Assembly (NCBI RefSeq): GCF_029227915.1
Contig: NC_079885.1
Span: 20,161,001-20,225,000 of the forward strand
Direction of reading: 5' to 3'
DNA length: 64,000 bases
Source of the DNA: Hydractinia symbiolongicarpus
Lineage: Eukaryota > Cnidaria > Hydrozoa > Anthoathecata > Hydractiniidae
The notes under the pieces are model-generated. The model made no database searches and was not told the origin of the DNA. It worked only from the letters and a program-made list of their open reading frames with translations. Every line of letters starts with the position of its first letter. Position 1 is the stretch's first letter. The position numbers and the translations under genes were made by a program. Below, in pieces: positions 19,879 to 30,948 of this stretch.

Positions 19879-19952
19879 CGTCCCGGGGTGGGCTTGAACC
19901 ACCAACCTTTCGGTCAACAGCCGAACGCGCTAACCAATTGCTCCACGGAGAC
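19879..19952 (-). pseudogene. tRNA-Asn-like, class A2
   Basis: As 9,954-10,027: G37, A11/G24, C6/C67. Confidence 0.7.
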
Positions 19953-20146
19953 ATGAAAATTACTGAAGTTTCCCTATTTACAAGTTGGCTCAATTACTTT
20001 CATTTATTTTAATAGCACATCTGATGATGCCAGTAAACATGGCTACAAGAGTAACACTACCCTTGCTCTTACAGTTAACATGACATTAGGAATAAGAGGC
20101 AGTGATAGCACTCTCTGATTCTTCTGATGGACATATTTGTTAATCG

Positions 20147-20148
20147 CC

Positions 20149-20179
<31 letters not shown>

Positions 20180-20220
20180 CGTTAACAGCCGAACGCGCTA
20201 ACCAATTGCGGCACTAAGAC
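20147..20220 (-). pseudogene. pseudo-tRNA-Asn, class B1
   Basis: Class B1; actaagac 5' end. Confidence 0.86.
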
Positions 20221-20414
20221 ACGAAACATACTGAAGTATCCCTATTTACTAGTTAGCTAATTCAATTTCAATGTTTTTAACACCACATCTGACTATGCAG
20301 GTAAACGTAGTTTCAAGACTAAAACTACCGTTGCTTTTACAGTTATCGTGACATTAGGAATCATAAGCAGTTGTAGCACTATCTGTTTCATCTGATCGAA
20401 GTATTTGTTCATTG

Positions 20415-20470
<56 letters not shown>

Positions 20471-20488
20471 TAATTGCGCCACGGAGAC
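20415..20488 (-). tRNA. tRNA-Asn: tRNA-Asn(GTT), class A variant
   Basis: G18 is A, removing one of the invariant D-loop/A-box GG pair; stems intact. Confidence 0.7.
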
Positions 20489-20683
20489 ATGAAACTTACG
20501 GAAGTTTCCCTAATTACAAGTTGGCTCATTTACTTTCATTTATTTTTAATAGCACATCTGATGATGCCAGTAAACATGGCTACAAGAGTAACACTACCGT
20601 TGCTCTTACAGTTAACGTGACATTAGGAATAAGAGGCAGTGATAGCACTCTCTGATTCTTCTGATGGACATATTTGTTCATCG

Positions 20684-20685
20684 CC

Positions 20686-20716
<31 letters not shown>

Positions 20717-20757
20717 CGTTAACAGCCGAACGCGCTAACCAATTGCGGCACGAAGAC
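20684..20757 (-). pseudogene. pseudo-tRNA-Asn, class B1
   Basis: Class B1; first of the three nearly identical dimers. Confidence 0.87.
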
Positions 20758-20950
20758 ACGAAACATACTGAAGTATCCCTATTTACTAGTTAGCTAATTC
20801 AATTTCAAGGTTTTTAACACCACATCTCACTATGCAGTAAACGTAGTTTCAAGACTAAATCTACCGTTGATTTTACAATTATCGTGATATTAGGAATCAT
20901 AAGCAGTGGTAGCACTATCTGTTTCATCTGATCGAAGTGTTTGTTCATTG

Positions 20951-21007
<57 letters not shown>

Positions 21008-21024
21008 AATTGCGCCACGGAGAG
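20951..21024 (-). tRNA. tRNA-Asn: tRNA-Asn(GTT), class A variant C1
   Basis: G1 is C, giving C1/C72; otherwise consensus. Confidence 0.6.
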
Positions 21025-21219
21025 ATGAAACTTACTGAAGTTTCCCTATTTACAAGTTGGCTCATTTACTTTCGTTTATTTTTAATAGCACATCTGATGA
21101 TGCCAGTAAACATGGCTACAAGAGTAACACTACCGTTGCTCTTACAGTTAACGTGACATTAGGAATAAGAGGCAGTGATAGCACTCTCTGATTCTTCTGA
21201 TGGACATATTTGTTCATCG

Positions 21220-21221
21220 CC

Positions 21222-21252
<31 letters not shown>

Positions 21253-21293
21253 CGTTAACAGCCGAACGCGCTAACCAATTGCGGCACGAAGAC
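21220..21293 (-). pseudogene. pseudo-tRNA-Asn, class B1
   Basis: Class B1; second dimer copy. Confidence 0.87.
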
Positions 21294-21486
21294 ACGAAAC
21301 ATACTGAAGTATCCCTATTTACTAGTTAGCTAATTCAATTTCAAGGTTTTTAACACCACATCTCACTATGCAGTAAACGTAGTTTCAAGACTAAATCTAC
21401 CGTTGATTTTACAATTATCGTGATATTAGGAATCATAAGCAGTGGTAGCACTATCTGTTTCATCTGATCGAAGTGTTTGTTCATTG

Positions 21487-21543
<57 letters not shown>

Positions 21544-21560
21544 AATTGCGCCACGGAGAG
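21487..21560 (-). tRNA. tRNA-Asn: tRNA-Asn(GTT), class A variant C1
   Basis: Same as 20,951-21,024. Confidence 0.6.
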
Positions 21561-21755
21561 ATGAAACTTACTGAAGTTTCCCTATTTACAAGTTGGCTCA
21601 TTTACTTTCGTTTATTTTTAATAGCACATCTGATGATGCCAGTAAACATGGCTACAAGAGTAACACTACCGTTGCTCTTACAGTTAACGTGACATTAGGA
21701 ATAAGAGGCAGTGATAGCACTCTCTGATTCTTCTGATGCACATATTTGTTCATCG

Positions 21756-21757
21756 CC

Positions 21758-21788
<31 letters not shown>

Positions 21789-21829
21789 CGTTAACAGCCG
21801 AACGCGCTAACCAATTGCGGCACGAAGAC
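21756..21829 (-). pseudogene. pseudo-tRNA-Asn, class B1
   Basis: Class B1; third dimer copy. Confidence 0.87.
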
Positions 21830-22022
21830 ACGAAACATACTGAAGTATCCCTATTTACTAGTTAGCTAATTCAATTTCAAGGTTTTTAACACCACATCTC
21901 ACTATGCAGTAAACGTAGTTTCAAGACTAAATCTACCGTTGATTTTACAATTATCGTGATATTAGGAATCATAAGCAGTGGTAGCACTATCTGTTTCATC
22001 TGATCGAAGTGTTTGTTCATTG

Positions 22023-22079
<57 letters not shown>

Positions 22080-22096
22080 AATTGCGCCACGGAGAG
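22023..22096 (-). tRNA. tRNA-Asn: tRNA-Asn(GTT), class A variant C1
   Basis: Same as 20,951-21,024. Confidence 0.6.
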
Positions 22097-22291
22097 ATGA
22101 AACTTACTGAAGTTTCCCTATTTACAAGTTGGCTCATTTACTTTCGTTTATTTTTAATAGCACATCTGATGATGCCAGTAAACATGGCTACAAGAGTAAC
22201 ACTACCGTTGCTCTTACAGTTAACGTGACATTAGGAATAAGAGGCAGTGATAGCACTCTCTGATTCTTCTGATGCACATATTTGTTCATCG

Positions 22292-22293
22292 CC

Positions 22294-22324
<31 letters not shown>

Positions 22325-22365
22325 CGTTAACAGCCGAACGCGCTAACCAATTGCGGCACGAAGAC
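22292..22365 (-). pseudogene. pseudo-tRNA-Asn, class B1
   Basis: Class B1. Confidence 0.87.
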
Positions 22366-22559
22366 ACGAAACCTACTGAAGTATCCCTATTTACTAGTTA
22401 GCTAATTCAATTTCAATGTTTTTAACACCACATCTGACTATGCAGGTAAACGTAGTTTCAAGACTAAAACTACCGTTGCTTTTACAATTATCGTGACATT
22501 AGGAATCATAAGCAGTGGTAGCACTATCTGCTTCATCTGATCGAAGTATTTGTTCATTG

Positions 22560-22616
<57 letters not shown>

Positions 22617-22633
22617 AATTGCGCCACGGAGAC
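22560..22633 (-). tRNA. tRNA-Asn: tRNA-Asn(GTT), class A consensus
   Basis: Identical to consensus. Confidence 0.93.
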
Positions 22634-22828
22634 ATGAAACTTACCGAAGTTTCCCTATTTACAAGTTGGCTCATTTACTTTCGTTTATTTTTAATAGCAC
22701 ATCTGATGATGCCAGTAAACATGGCTACAACAGTAACACTACCTTTGCTCTTACAGTTAACGTGACATTAGGAATAAGAGGCAGTGATAGCACTTTCTGA
22801 TTCTTCTGATGGACATATTTGTTCATCG

Positions 22829-22902
22829 CCTCCCCGGGTGAGCTATAACCACCAACCTTTCCGTTAACAGCCGAACGCGCTAACCAATTGCGGCACGAAG
22901 AC
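22829..22902 (-). pseudogene. pseudo-tRNA-Asn, class B1
   Basis: T arm further altered (gagctataacc), losing C56 of the B box. Confidence 0.85.
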
Positions 22903-23095
22903 ACGAAACATACTGAAGTATCCCTATTTACTAGTTAGCTAATTCAATTTCAATGTTTTTAACACCATATCTGACTATGCAGTAAACGTAGTTTCAAGAC
23001 TAAATCTACCGTTGCTTTTACAATTATCGTGACATTAGGAATCATCAGCAGTGGTAGCACTATCTTTTTCATCTGATCGAATTGTTTGTTCATTG

Positions 23096-23152
<57 letters not shown>

Positions 23153-23169
23153 AGTTGCGCCACGGAGAC
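23096..23169 (-). tRNA. tRNA-Asn: tRNA-Asn(GTT), class A
   Basis: One D-loop T-to-C change; stems and anticodon intact. Confidence 0.9.
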
Positions 23170-23364
23170 ATGAAACTTACTGAAGTTTCCCTATTTACAA
23201 GTTGGCTCATTTACTTTCGTTTATTTTTAATAGCACATCTGATGATGCCAGTAAACATGGCTACAACAGTAACACTACCGTTGCTCTTACAGTTAACGTG
23301 ACATTAGGAATAAGAGGCAGTGATAGCACTCTCTGATTTTTCTGATGGACATACTTGTTCATCG

Positions 23365-23438
23365 CTTCCCCGGGTGCGCTTGAACCACCAACCTTTCCGT
23401 TAACAGCCGAAAGCGCTAACCAATTGCGCCACGGAGAC
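23365..23438 (-). pseudogene. B2 body with class A 5' end
   Basis: A72, C61 lost, G30/G40 and T26 of B2 joined to a class A D-stem and acceptor 5' strand. Confidence 0.75.
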
Positions 23439-23633
23439 ATGAAACTTACCGAAGTTTCCCTAATTACAAGTTGGCTCATTTACTTTCATTTATTTTTAAT
23501 AGCACATCTGATGATGCCAGTAAACATGGCTACAAGAGTAACACTACCGTTGCTCTTACAGTTAACGTGACATTAGGAATAAGAGGCAGTGATAGCACTC
23601 TCTGATTCTTCTGATGGACATATTTGTTCATCG

Positions 23634-23635
23634 CC

Positions 23636-23666
<31 letters not shown>

Positions 23667-23707
23667 CGTTAACAGCCGAACGCGCTAACCAATTGCGGCA
23701 CGAAGAC
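23634..23707 (-). pseudogene. pseudo-tRNA-Asn, class B1
   Basis: First of three consecutive B1 units with no A between. Confidence 0.87.
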
Positions 23708-23900
23708 ACGAAACATACTGAAGTATCCCTATTTACTAGTTAGCTAATTCAATTTCAATGTTTTTAACACCATATCTGACTATGCAGTAAACGTAGTTTC
23801 AAGACTAAATCTACCGTTGCTCTTACAGTTAACGTGACATTAGGAATAAGAGGCAGTGATAGCACTCTCTGATTCTTCTGATGCACATATTTGTTCATCG

Positions 23901-23902
23901 CC

Positions 23903-23933
<31 letters not shown>

Positions 23934-23974
23934 CGTTAACAGCCGAACGCGCTAACCAATTGCGGCACGAAGAC
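23901..23974 (-). pseudogene. pseudo-tRNA-Asn, class B1
   Basis: Second of the B1 run, 267 bp after the first. Confidence 0.87.
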
Positions 23975-24167
23975 ACGAAACATACTGAAGTATCCCTATT
24001 TACTAGTTAGCTAATTCAATTTCAATGTTTTTAACACCATATCTGACTATGCAGTAAACGTAGTTTCAAGACTTAATCTACCGTTGCTCTTACAGTTAAC
24101 GTGACATTAGGAATGAAAGGCAGTGATAGCACTCTCTGATTCTTCTGATGGACATATTTGTTCATCG

Positions 24168-24241
24168 CCTCCCCGGATGGGCTTGAACCACCAACCCTTC
24201 CGTTAACAGCCGAACGCGCTAACCAATTGCGGCACGAAGAC
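24168..24241 (-). pseudogene. pseudo-tRNA-Asn, class B1
   Basis: Third of the B1 run; G50/T64 variant shared with 12,101. Confidence 0.87.
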
Positions 24242-24435
24242 ACGAAACATACTGAAGTATCCTTTTTTACTAGTTAGCTAATTCAATTTCAATGTTTTTA
24301 ACACCACATCTGACTATGCAGGTAAACGTAGTTTCAAGACTAAAACTACCGTTGCTTTTACAATTATTGTGACATTAGGAATCATAAGCAGTGGTAGCAC
24401 TATCTGTTTCATCTGATCGAAGTAGTTGACCATTG

Positions 24436-24445
24436 CGTCCCCAGT

Positions 24446-24492
<47 letters not shown>

Positions 24493-24509
24493 AATTGCGC
24501 CACGGACTC
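24436..24509 (-). pseudogene. class A copy with altered acceptor
   Basis: GAGTCCG acceptor 5' end as at 12,369, plus a T-stem change (ccagttgg). Confidence 0.65.
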
Positions 24510-24704
24510 ATGAAACTTACTGAAGTTTCCCTATTTACAAGTTGGCTCATTTACTTTCATTTATTTTTAATAGCACATCTGATGATGCCAGTAAACATGG
24601 CTACAACAGTAACACTACCGTTGCTCTTACCGTTAACGTGACATTAGGAATAAGAGGCAGTGATAGCACTCTCTGATTCTTCTGATGGACATATTTGTTC
24701 ATCG

Positions 24705-24778
24705 CCTCCCCGGGTGGGCTTGAACCAACAACCTTTCCTTTAACAGCCGAACGCGCTAACCAATTGCGGCACTAAGAC
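24705..24778 (-). pseudogene. pseudo-tRNA-Asn, class B1
   Basis: T-stem and anticodon 3' strand changes (gaaccaaca, tccttt). Confidence 0.85.
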
Positions 24779-24972
24779 ACGAAACATACTGAAGTATCCC
24801 TATTTACTACTTAGCTAATTCAATTTCAATGTTTTTAACACCACATCTGACTATGCAGGTAAACGTAGTTTCAAGACTAAAACTACCGTTGCTTTTACAA
24901 TTATCGTGACATTAGGAATCATAAGCAGTGGTAGCACTATCTGTTTCATCTGATCGAAGTATTTGTTCATTG

Positions 24973-25046
24973 CGTCCCCGGGTGGGCTTGAACCACCAAC
25001 CCTTCGGTTAACAGCCGAACGCGCTAACCAATTGCGCCACGGAGAC
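24973..25046 (-). tRNA. tRNA-Asn: tRNA-Asn(GTT), class A
   Basis: Single change A44 to G in the variable loop. Confidence 0.9.
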
Positions 25047-25241
25047 ATGAAACTTACTGAAGTTTCCCTATTTACAAGTTGGCTCATTTACTTTTATTTA
25101 TTTTTAATAGCACATCTGATGATGCCAGTAAACATGGCTACAAGAGTAACACTACCGTTGCTCTTACAGTTAACGTGACATTAGGAATAAGAGGCAGTGA
25201 TAGCACTCTCTGATTCTTCTGATGGACATATTTGTTTATCG

Positions 25242-25315
25242 CCTCCCCGGGTTGGCTTGAACCACCAACCTTTCCGTTAACAGCCGAACGCGCTAACCAA
25301 TTGCGGCACGAAGAC
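25242..25315 (-). pseudogene. pseudo-tRNA-Asn, class B1
   Basis: Class B1 with G52/A62 (gttggc). Confidence 0.86.
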
Positions 25316-25508
25316 ACGAAACATACTGAAGTATCCCTATTTACTAGTTAGCTAATTCAATTTCAATGTTTTTAACACCACATCTGACTATGCAGTAAAC
25401 GTAGTTTCAAGACTAAAACTACCGTTGCTTTTACAATTATCGTGACATTAGGAATCATAAGCAGTGGTAGCACTATCTGTTTCATCTGATCGAAGTGTTT
25501 GTTCATTG

Positions 25509-25582
25509 CGTCCCCGGGTGGGCTTGAAGCACCAACCTTTCGGTTAACAGGCGAACGCGCTAACCAATTGCGCCACGGAGAC
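25509..25582 (-). pseudogene. class A copy, T and anticodon stems broken
   Basis: C53/C61 (B box GCTTC) and C31/C39 mismatches. Confidence 0.7.
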
Positions 25583-25777
25583 ATGAAACTTACTGAAGTT
25601 TCCCTATTTGCAAGTTGGCTCATTTACTTTCGTTTATTTTTAATAGCACATCTGATGATGCCAGTAAACATGGTTACAACAGTAACACTACCGTTGCTCT
25701 TACAGTTAACGTGACATTAGGAATAAGAGGCAGTGATAGCACTCTCTGATTTTTCTGATGGACATACTTGTTCATCG

Positions 25778-25779
25778 CT

Positions 25780-25810
<31 letters not shown>

Positions 25811-25851
25811 CGTTAACAGCCGAAAGCGCTAACTAATTTCGGCACGGAGAC
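25778..25851 (-). pseudogene. pseudo-tRNA-Asn, class B2
   Basis: B2 with A13/G22 (caatttcgg type) and D-loop change (aactaatt). Confidence 0.85.
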
Positions 25852-26045
25852 ACGAAACATACTGAAGTATCCCTATTTACTAGTTAGCTAATTTAATTTC
25901 AATGTTTCTAACACCACATCTGACTATACAGGTAAACGTAGTTTCAAGACTAAAACTACCGTTGCCTTTACAATTATCGTGACATTAGGAATCATAAGCA
26001 GTGGTAGCATTATCTGCTTTATCTGATCGAAGTATTTGTTCATTG

Positions 26046-26050
26046 CGTCA

Positions 26051-26102
<52 letters not shown>

Positions 26103-26119
26103 AATTGCGCCACGGAGAC
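26046..26119 (-). tRNA. tRNA-Asn: tRNA-Asn(GTT), class A variant
   Basis: Single acceptor mismatch T4/T69. Confidence 0.72.
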
Positions 26120-26314
26120 ATGAAACTTACTGAAGTTTACCTATTTACAAGTTGGCTCATTTACTTTCGTTTATTTTTAATAGCACATCTGATGATGCCA
26201 GTAAACATGGTTACAACAGTAACACTCCCGTTGCTCTTACAGTTAACGTGACATTAGGAATAAGAGGCAGTGATAGCACTCTCTGATTTATCTGATGGAT
26301 ATACTTGTTCATCG

Positions 26315-26388
26315 CTTCCCCGGGTGGGCTTGAACCACCAACTTTTCCGTTAACAGCCGAAAGCGCTAACCAATTTCGGCACGGAGAC
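26315..26388 (-). pseudogene. pseudo-tRNA-Asn, class B2
   Basis: B2 with A13/G22. Confidence 0.86.
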
Positions 26389-26582
26389 ACGAAACATACT
26401 GAAGTATCCCTATTTACTAGTTAGCTAATTCAATTTCAATGTTTCTAACACCACATCTGACTATGCAGGTAAACGTTGTTTCAAGACTAAAACTACCGTT
26501 GCTTTTACAATTATCGTGACATTAGGAATCATAAGCAGTGGTAGCACTATCTGTTTCATCTGATCGAAGTATTTGTTCATTG

Positions 26583-26656
26583 CGTCCCCGGGTGGGTTTG
26601 AACCACCAACCCTTCGGTTAACAGCCAAACGCGCTAACCAATTGCGCCACGGAGAC
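26583..26656 (-). tRNA. tRNA-Asn: tRNA-Asn(GTT), class A
   Basis: A59, G44 and a T29/G41 wobble; all stems pair. Confidence 0.85.
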
Positions 26657-26851
26657 ATGAAAGTTACTGAAGTTTCCCTATTTACAAGTTGGCTCATTTA
26701 CTTTTATTTATTTTTAATAGCACATCTGATGATGCCAGTAAACATGGCTACAAGAGTAACACTACCGTTGCTCTTACAGTTAACGTGACATTAGGAATAA
26801 GAGGCAGTGATAGCACTCTCTGATTCTTCTGATGGACATATTTGTTTATCG

Positions 26852-26925
26852 CCTCCCCGGGTTGGCTTGAACCACCAACCTTTCCGTTAACAGCCGAACG
26901 CGCTAACCAATTGCGGCACGAAGAC
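26852..26925 (-). pseudogene. pseudo-tRNA-Asn, class B1
   Basis: Class B1 with G52/A62. Confidence 0.86.
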
Positions 26926-27118
26926 ACGAAACATACTGAAGTATCCCTATTTACTAGTTAGCTAATTCAATTTCAATGTTTTTAACACCACATCTGACTA
27001 TGCAGTAAACGTAGTTTCAAGACTAAAACTACCGTTGCTTTTACAATTATCGTGACATTAGGAATCATAAGCAGTGGTAGCACTATCTGTTTCATCTGAT
27101 CGAAGTGTTTGTTCATTG

Positions 27119-27192
27119 CGTCCCCGGGTGGGCTTGAAGCACCAACCTTTCGGTTAACAGGCGAACGCGCTAACCAATTGCGCCACGGAGAC
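27119..27192 (-). pseudogene. class A copy, T and anticodon stems broken
   Basis: Same variant as 25,509-25,582. Confidence 0.7.
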
Positions 27193-27387
27193 ATGAAACT
27201 TACTGAAGTTTCCCTATTTGCAAGTTGGCTCATTTACTTTCATTTATTTTTAATAGCACATCTGATGATGCCAGTAAACATGGTTACAACAGTAACACTA
27301 CCGTTGCTCTTACAGTTAACGTGACATTAGGAATAAGAGGCAGTGATAGCACTCTCTGATTTTTCTGATGGACATACTTGTTCATCG

Positions 27388-27389
27388 CT

Positions 27390-27420
<31 letters not shown>

Positions 27421-27461
27421 CGTTAACAGCCGAAAGCGCTAACTAATTTCGGCACGGAGAC
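27388..27461 (-). pseudogene. pseudo-tRNA-Asn, class B2
   Basis: Same variant as 25,778-25,851. Confidence 0.85.
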
Positions 27462-27655
27462 AAGAAACATACTGAAGTATCCCTATTTACTAGTTAGCTA
27501 ATTTAATTTCAATGTTTCTAACACCACATCTGACTATACAGGTAAACGTAGTTTCAAGACTAAAACTACCGTTGCCTTTACAATTATCGTGACATTAGGA
27601 ATCATTAGCAGTGGTAGCATTATCTGCTTTATCTGATCGAAGTATTTGTTCATTG

Positions 27656-27660
27656 CGTCA

Positions 27661-27712
<52 letters not shown>

Positions 27713-27729
27713 AATTGCGCCACGGAGAC
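27656..27729 (-). tRNA. tRNA-Asn: tRNA-Asn(GTT), class A variant
   Basis: T4/T69 mismatch as at 26,046. Confidence 0.72.
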
Positions 27730-27924
27730 ATGAAACTTACTGAAGTTTACCTATTTACAAGTTGGCTCATTTACTTTCGTTTATTTTTAATAGCACATCT
27801 GATGATGCCAGTAAACATGGTTACAACAGTAACACTCCCGTTGCTCTTACAGTTAACGTGACATTAGGAATAAGAGGCAGTGATAGCACTCTCTGATTTA
27901 TCTGATGGACATACTTGTTCATCG

Positions 27925-27926
27925 CT

Positions 27927-27957
<31 letters not shown>

Positions 27958-27998
27958 CGTTAACAGCCGAAAGCGCTAACCAATTTCGGCACGGAGAC
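27925..27998 (-). pseudogene. pseudo-tRNA-Asn, class B2
   Basis: B2 with A13/G22. Confidence 0.86.
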
Positions 27999-28192
27999 AC
28001 GAAACATACTGAAGTATCCCTATTTACTAGTTAGCTAATTCAATTTCAATGTTTCTAACACCACATTTGACTATGCAGGTAAACGTTGTTTCAAGACTAA
28101 AACTACCGTTGCTTTTACAATTATCGTTAAATTAGGAATCATAAGCAGTGGTAGCACTATCTGTTTCATCTGATCGAAGTGTTTGTTCATTG

Positions 28193-28266
28193 CGTCCCCG
28201 GGTGGGCTTGAAGCACCAACCTTTCGGTTAACAGGCGAACGCGCTAACCAATTGCGCCACGGAGAC
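28193..28266 (-). pseudogene. class A copy, T and anticodon stems broken
   Basis: Same variant as 25,509-25,582. Confidence 0.7.
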
Positions 28267-28460
28267 ATGAAACTTACTGAAGTTTCCCTATTTGCAAGTT
28301 GGCTCATTTACTTTCGTTTATTTTAATAGCACATCTGATGATGCCAGTAAACATGGTTACAACAGTAACACTACCGTTGCTCTTACAGTTAACGTGACAT
28401 TAGGAATAAGAGGCAGTGATAGCACTCTCTGATTTTTCTGATGGACATACTTGTTCATCG

Positions 28461-28462
28461 CT

Positions 28463-28493
<31 letters not shown>

Positions 28494-28534
28494 CGTTAAT
28501 AGCCGAAAGCGCTAACCAATTTTGGCACGGAGAC
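28461..28534 (-). pseudogene. pseudo-tRNA, class B2, anticodon ATT
   Basis: Plus-strand aat at 28,498-28,500 gives anticodon ATT; B2 stem mismatches present. Confidence 0.83.
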
Positions 28535-28728
28535 ACGAAACATACTAAAGTATCCCTATTTACTAGTTAGCTAATTTAATTTCAATGTTTCTAACACCAC
28601 ATCTGACTATACAGGTAAACGTAGTTTCAAGACTAAAACTACCGTTGCCTTTACAATTATCGTGACATTAGGAATCATAATCAGTGGTAGCATTATCTGC
28701 TTTATCTGATCGAAGTATTTGTTCATTG

Positions 28729-28733
28729 CGTCA

Positions 28734-28785
<52 letters not shown>

Positions 28786-28802
28786 AATTGCGCCACGGAG
28801 AC
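28729..28802 (-). tRNA. tRNA-Asn: tRNA-Asn(GTT), class A variant
   Basis: T4/T69 mismatch as at 26,046. Confidence 0.72.
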
Positions 28803-28997
28803 ATGAAACTTACTGAAGTTTACCTATTTACAAGTTGGCTCATTTACTTTCGTTTATTTTTAATAGCACATCTGATGATGCCAGTAAACATAGTTACAAC
28901 AGTAACACTCCCGTTGCTCTTACAGTTAACGTGACATTAGGAATAAGAGGCAGTGATAGCACTCTCTGATTTTTCTGATGGACATACTTGTTCATCG

Positions 28998-28999
28998 CT

Positions 29000-29030
<31 letters not shown>

Positions 29031-29071
29031 CGTTAACAGCCGAAAGCGCTAACCAATTTCGGCACGGAGAC
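28998..29071 (-). pseudogene. pseudo-tRNA-Asn, class B2
   Basis: B2 with A13/G22. Confidence 0.86.
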
Positions 29072-29265
29072 ACGAAACATACTGAAGTATCCCTATTTAC
29101 TAGTTAGCTAATTCAATTTCAATGTTTCTAACACCACATCTGACTATGCAAGTAAACGTTGTTTCAAGACTAAAACTACCGTTGCTTTTACAATTATCGT
29201 GACGTTAGGAATCATAAGCAGTGGTAGCACTATCTGTTTCATCTGATCGAAGTATTTGTTTATTG

Positions 29266-29339
29266 CGTCCCCGGGTGGGCTTGAACCACCAACCCTTCGG
29301 TTAACAGCCGAACGCGCTCACCAATTACGCCACAGAGAC
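29266..29339 (-). tRNA. tRNA-Asn: tRNA-Asn(GTT), class A
   Basis: Wobbles T13/G22 and T6/G67, G44 and a D-loop change; no mismatch. Confidence 0.8.
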
Positions 29340-29534
29340 ATGAAAGTTACTGAAGTTTCCCTATTTACAAGTTGGCTCTTTTACTTTTATTTATTTTTAA
29401 TAGCACATCTGATGATACCAGTAAACATGGCTACAAAAGTAACACTATTGTTGCTCTTACAGTTAACGTGACATTAGGAATAAGAGGCAGTGATAGCACT
29501 CTCTGATTCTTCTGATGTACATATTTGTTTATCG

Positions 29535-29608
29535 CCTCCCCGGGTTGGCTTGAACCACCAACCTTTCCGTTAACAGCCGAACGCGCTAACCAATTGCGGC
29601 ACGAAGAC
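29535..29608 (-). pseudogene. pseudo-tRNA-Asn, class B1
   Basis: Class B1 with G52/A62. Confidence 0.86.
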
Positions 29609-29801
29609 ACGAAACATACTGAAGTATCCCTATTTACTAGTTAGCTAATTCAATTTCAATGTTTTTAACACCACATCTGACTATGCAGTAAACGTAGTTT
29701 CAAGACTAAAACTACCGTTGCTTTTACAATTATCGTGACATTAGGAATCATAAGCAGTGGTAGCACTATCTGTTTCATCTGATCGAATTGTTTGTTCATT
29801 G

Positions 29802-29849
<48 letters not shown>

Positions 29850-29875
29850 CCGCTAACCAATTGCGCCATGGAGAC
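29802..29875 (-). pseudogene. class A copy with two mismatches
   Basis: G10/G25 and A7/C66. Confidence 0.65.
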
Positions 29876-30069
29876 ATGAAACTTACTGAAGTTTCCCTAT
29901 TTGCAAGTTGGCTCATTTACTTTCGTTTATTTTAATAGCACATCTGATGATGCCAGTAAACATGGTTACAACAGTAACACTACCGTTGCTCTTACAGTTA
30001 ACGTGACATTAGGAATATGAGGCAGTGATAGCACTCTCTGATTTTTCTAATGGACATACTTGTTCATCG

Positions 30070-30071
30070 CT

Positions 30072-30102
<31 letters not shown>

Positions 30103-30143
30103 CGTTAACAGCCGAAAGCGCTAACCAATTTCGGCACGGAGAC
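30070..30143 (-). pseudogene. pseudo-tRNA-Asn, class B2
   Basis: B2 with A13/G22. Confidence 0.86.
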
Positions 30144-30337
30144 ACGAAACATACTGAAGTATCCCTATTTACTAGTTAGCTAATTCAATTTCAATGTTTC
30201 TAACACCACATCTGACTATGCAGGTAAACGTAGTTTCAAGACTAAAACTACCGTTGCTTTTACAATTATCGTGACATTAGGAATCATAAGCAGTGGTAGC
30301 ACTATCTGCTTTATCTGATCGAAGTATTTGTTCATTG

Positions 30338-30411
30338 CGTCACCCGGTGGGCTTGAACCACCAACCTTTCCGTTAACAGCCGAAAGCGCTAACCAATTTC
30401 GGCACGGAGAC
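30338..30411 (-). pseudogene. recombinant, class R1
   Basis: Class A 3' end and trailer (cgtcacccgg) on a B2 body. Confidence 0.8.
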
Positions 30412-30605
30412 TCGAAACATACTGAAGTATCCCTATTTACTAGTTAGCTAATTCAATTTCAATGTTTCTAACACCACATCTGACTATGCAGGTAAACGTT
30501 GTTTCAAGACTAAAACTACCGTTGCTTTTACAATTATCGTGACATTAGGAATCATAAGCAGTGGTAGCACTATCTGCTTTATCTGATCGAAGTATTTGTT
30601 CATTG

Positions 30606-30662
<57 letters not shown>

Positions 30663-30679
30663 AATTGCGCCACGGAGAC
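30606..30679 (-). tRNA. tRNA-Asn: tRNA-Asn(GTT), class A consensus
   Basis: Identical to consensus. Confidence 0.93.
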
Positions 30680-30874
30680 ATGAAACTTACTGAAGTTTCC
30701 CTATTTACAAGTTGGCTCATTTACTTTCGTTTATTTTTAATAGCACATCTGATGATGCCAGTAAACATGGTTACAACAGTAACACTCCCGTTGCTCTTAC
30801 AGTTAACGTGACATTAGGAATAAGAGGCAGTGATAGCACTCTCTGATTTTTCTGATGGACATACTTGTTCATCG

Positions 30875-30876
30875 CT

Positions 30877-30907
<31 letters not shown>

Positions 30908-30948
30908 CGTTAACAGCCGAAAGCGCTAACCAATTTCGGCACGGAGAC
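30875..30948 (-). pseudogene. pseudo-tRNA-Asn, class B2
   Basis: B2 with A13/G22. Confidence 0.86.

Larger units (their letters stand above)
17270..19951. repeat. Five-unit higher-order repeat, shift 1,341 bp
   Basis: Units at 17,466, 17,735, 18,002 and 18,271 recur at 18,807, 19,076, 19,343 and 19,612. Private marks shared by both copies are agaactctatg, ccgtagctctt and gttggttcat. The copies differ at a few bases, such as G37 in the second A unit. Confidence 0.85.
20684..22291. repeat. Three nearly identical B1-A dimers (536 bp)
   Basis: Copies start at 20,684, 21,220 and 21,756. All three share C1 in the A tRNA, the caaggttttt and ctcactatg spacer changes, and gtgatattagg. By eye I find one substitution between the second and third copies (G at 21,203, C at 21,739). 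This is probably the most recent amplification in the window. Confidence 0.85.
24973..29265. repeat. Six- and four-unit repeats, shifts 1,610 and about 1,073 bp
   Basis: Units at 24,973, 25,242, 25,509, 25,778, 26,046 and 26,315 recur at 26,583, 26,852, 27,119, 27,388, 27,656 and 27,925. The pair 27,119 and 27,656 recurs at 28,193 and 28,729. Shared marks are the T-arm gaagcacc, the aggcgaac anticodon stem and the cgtcaccggg acceptor. Confidence 0.8.
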
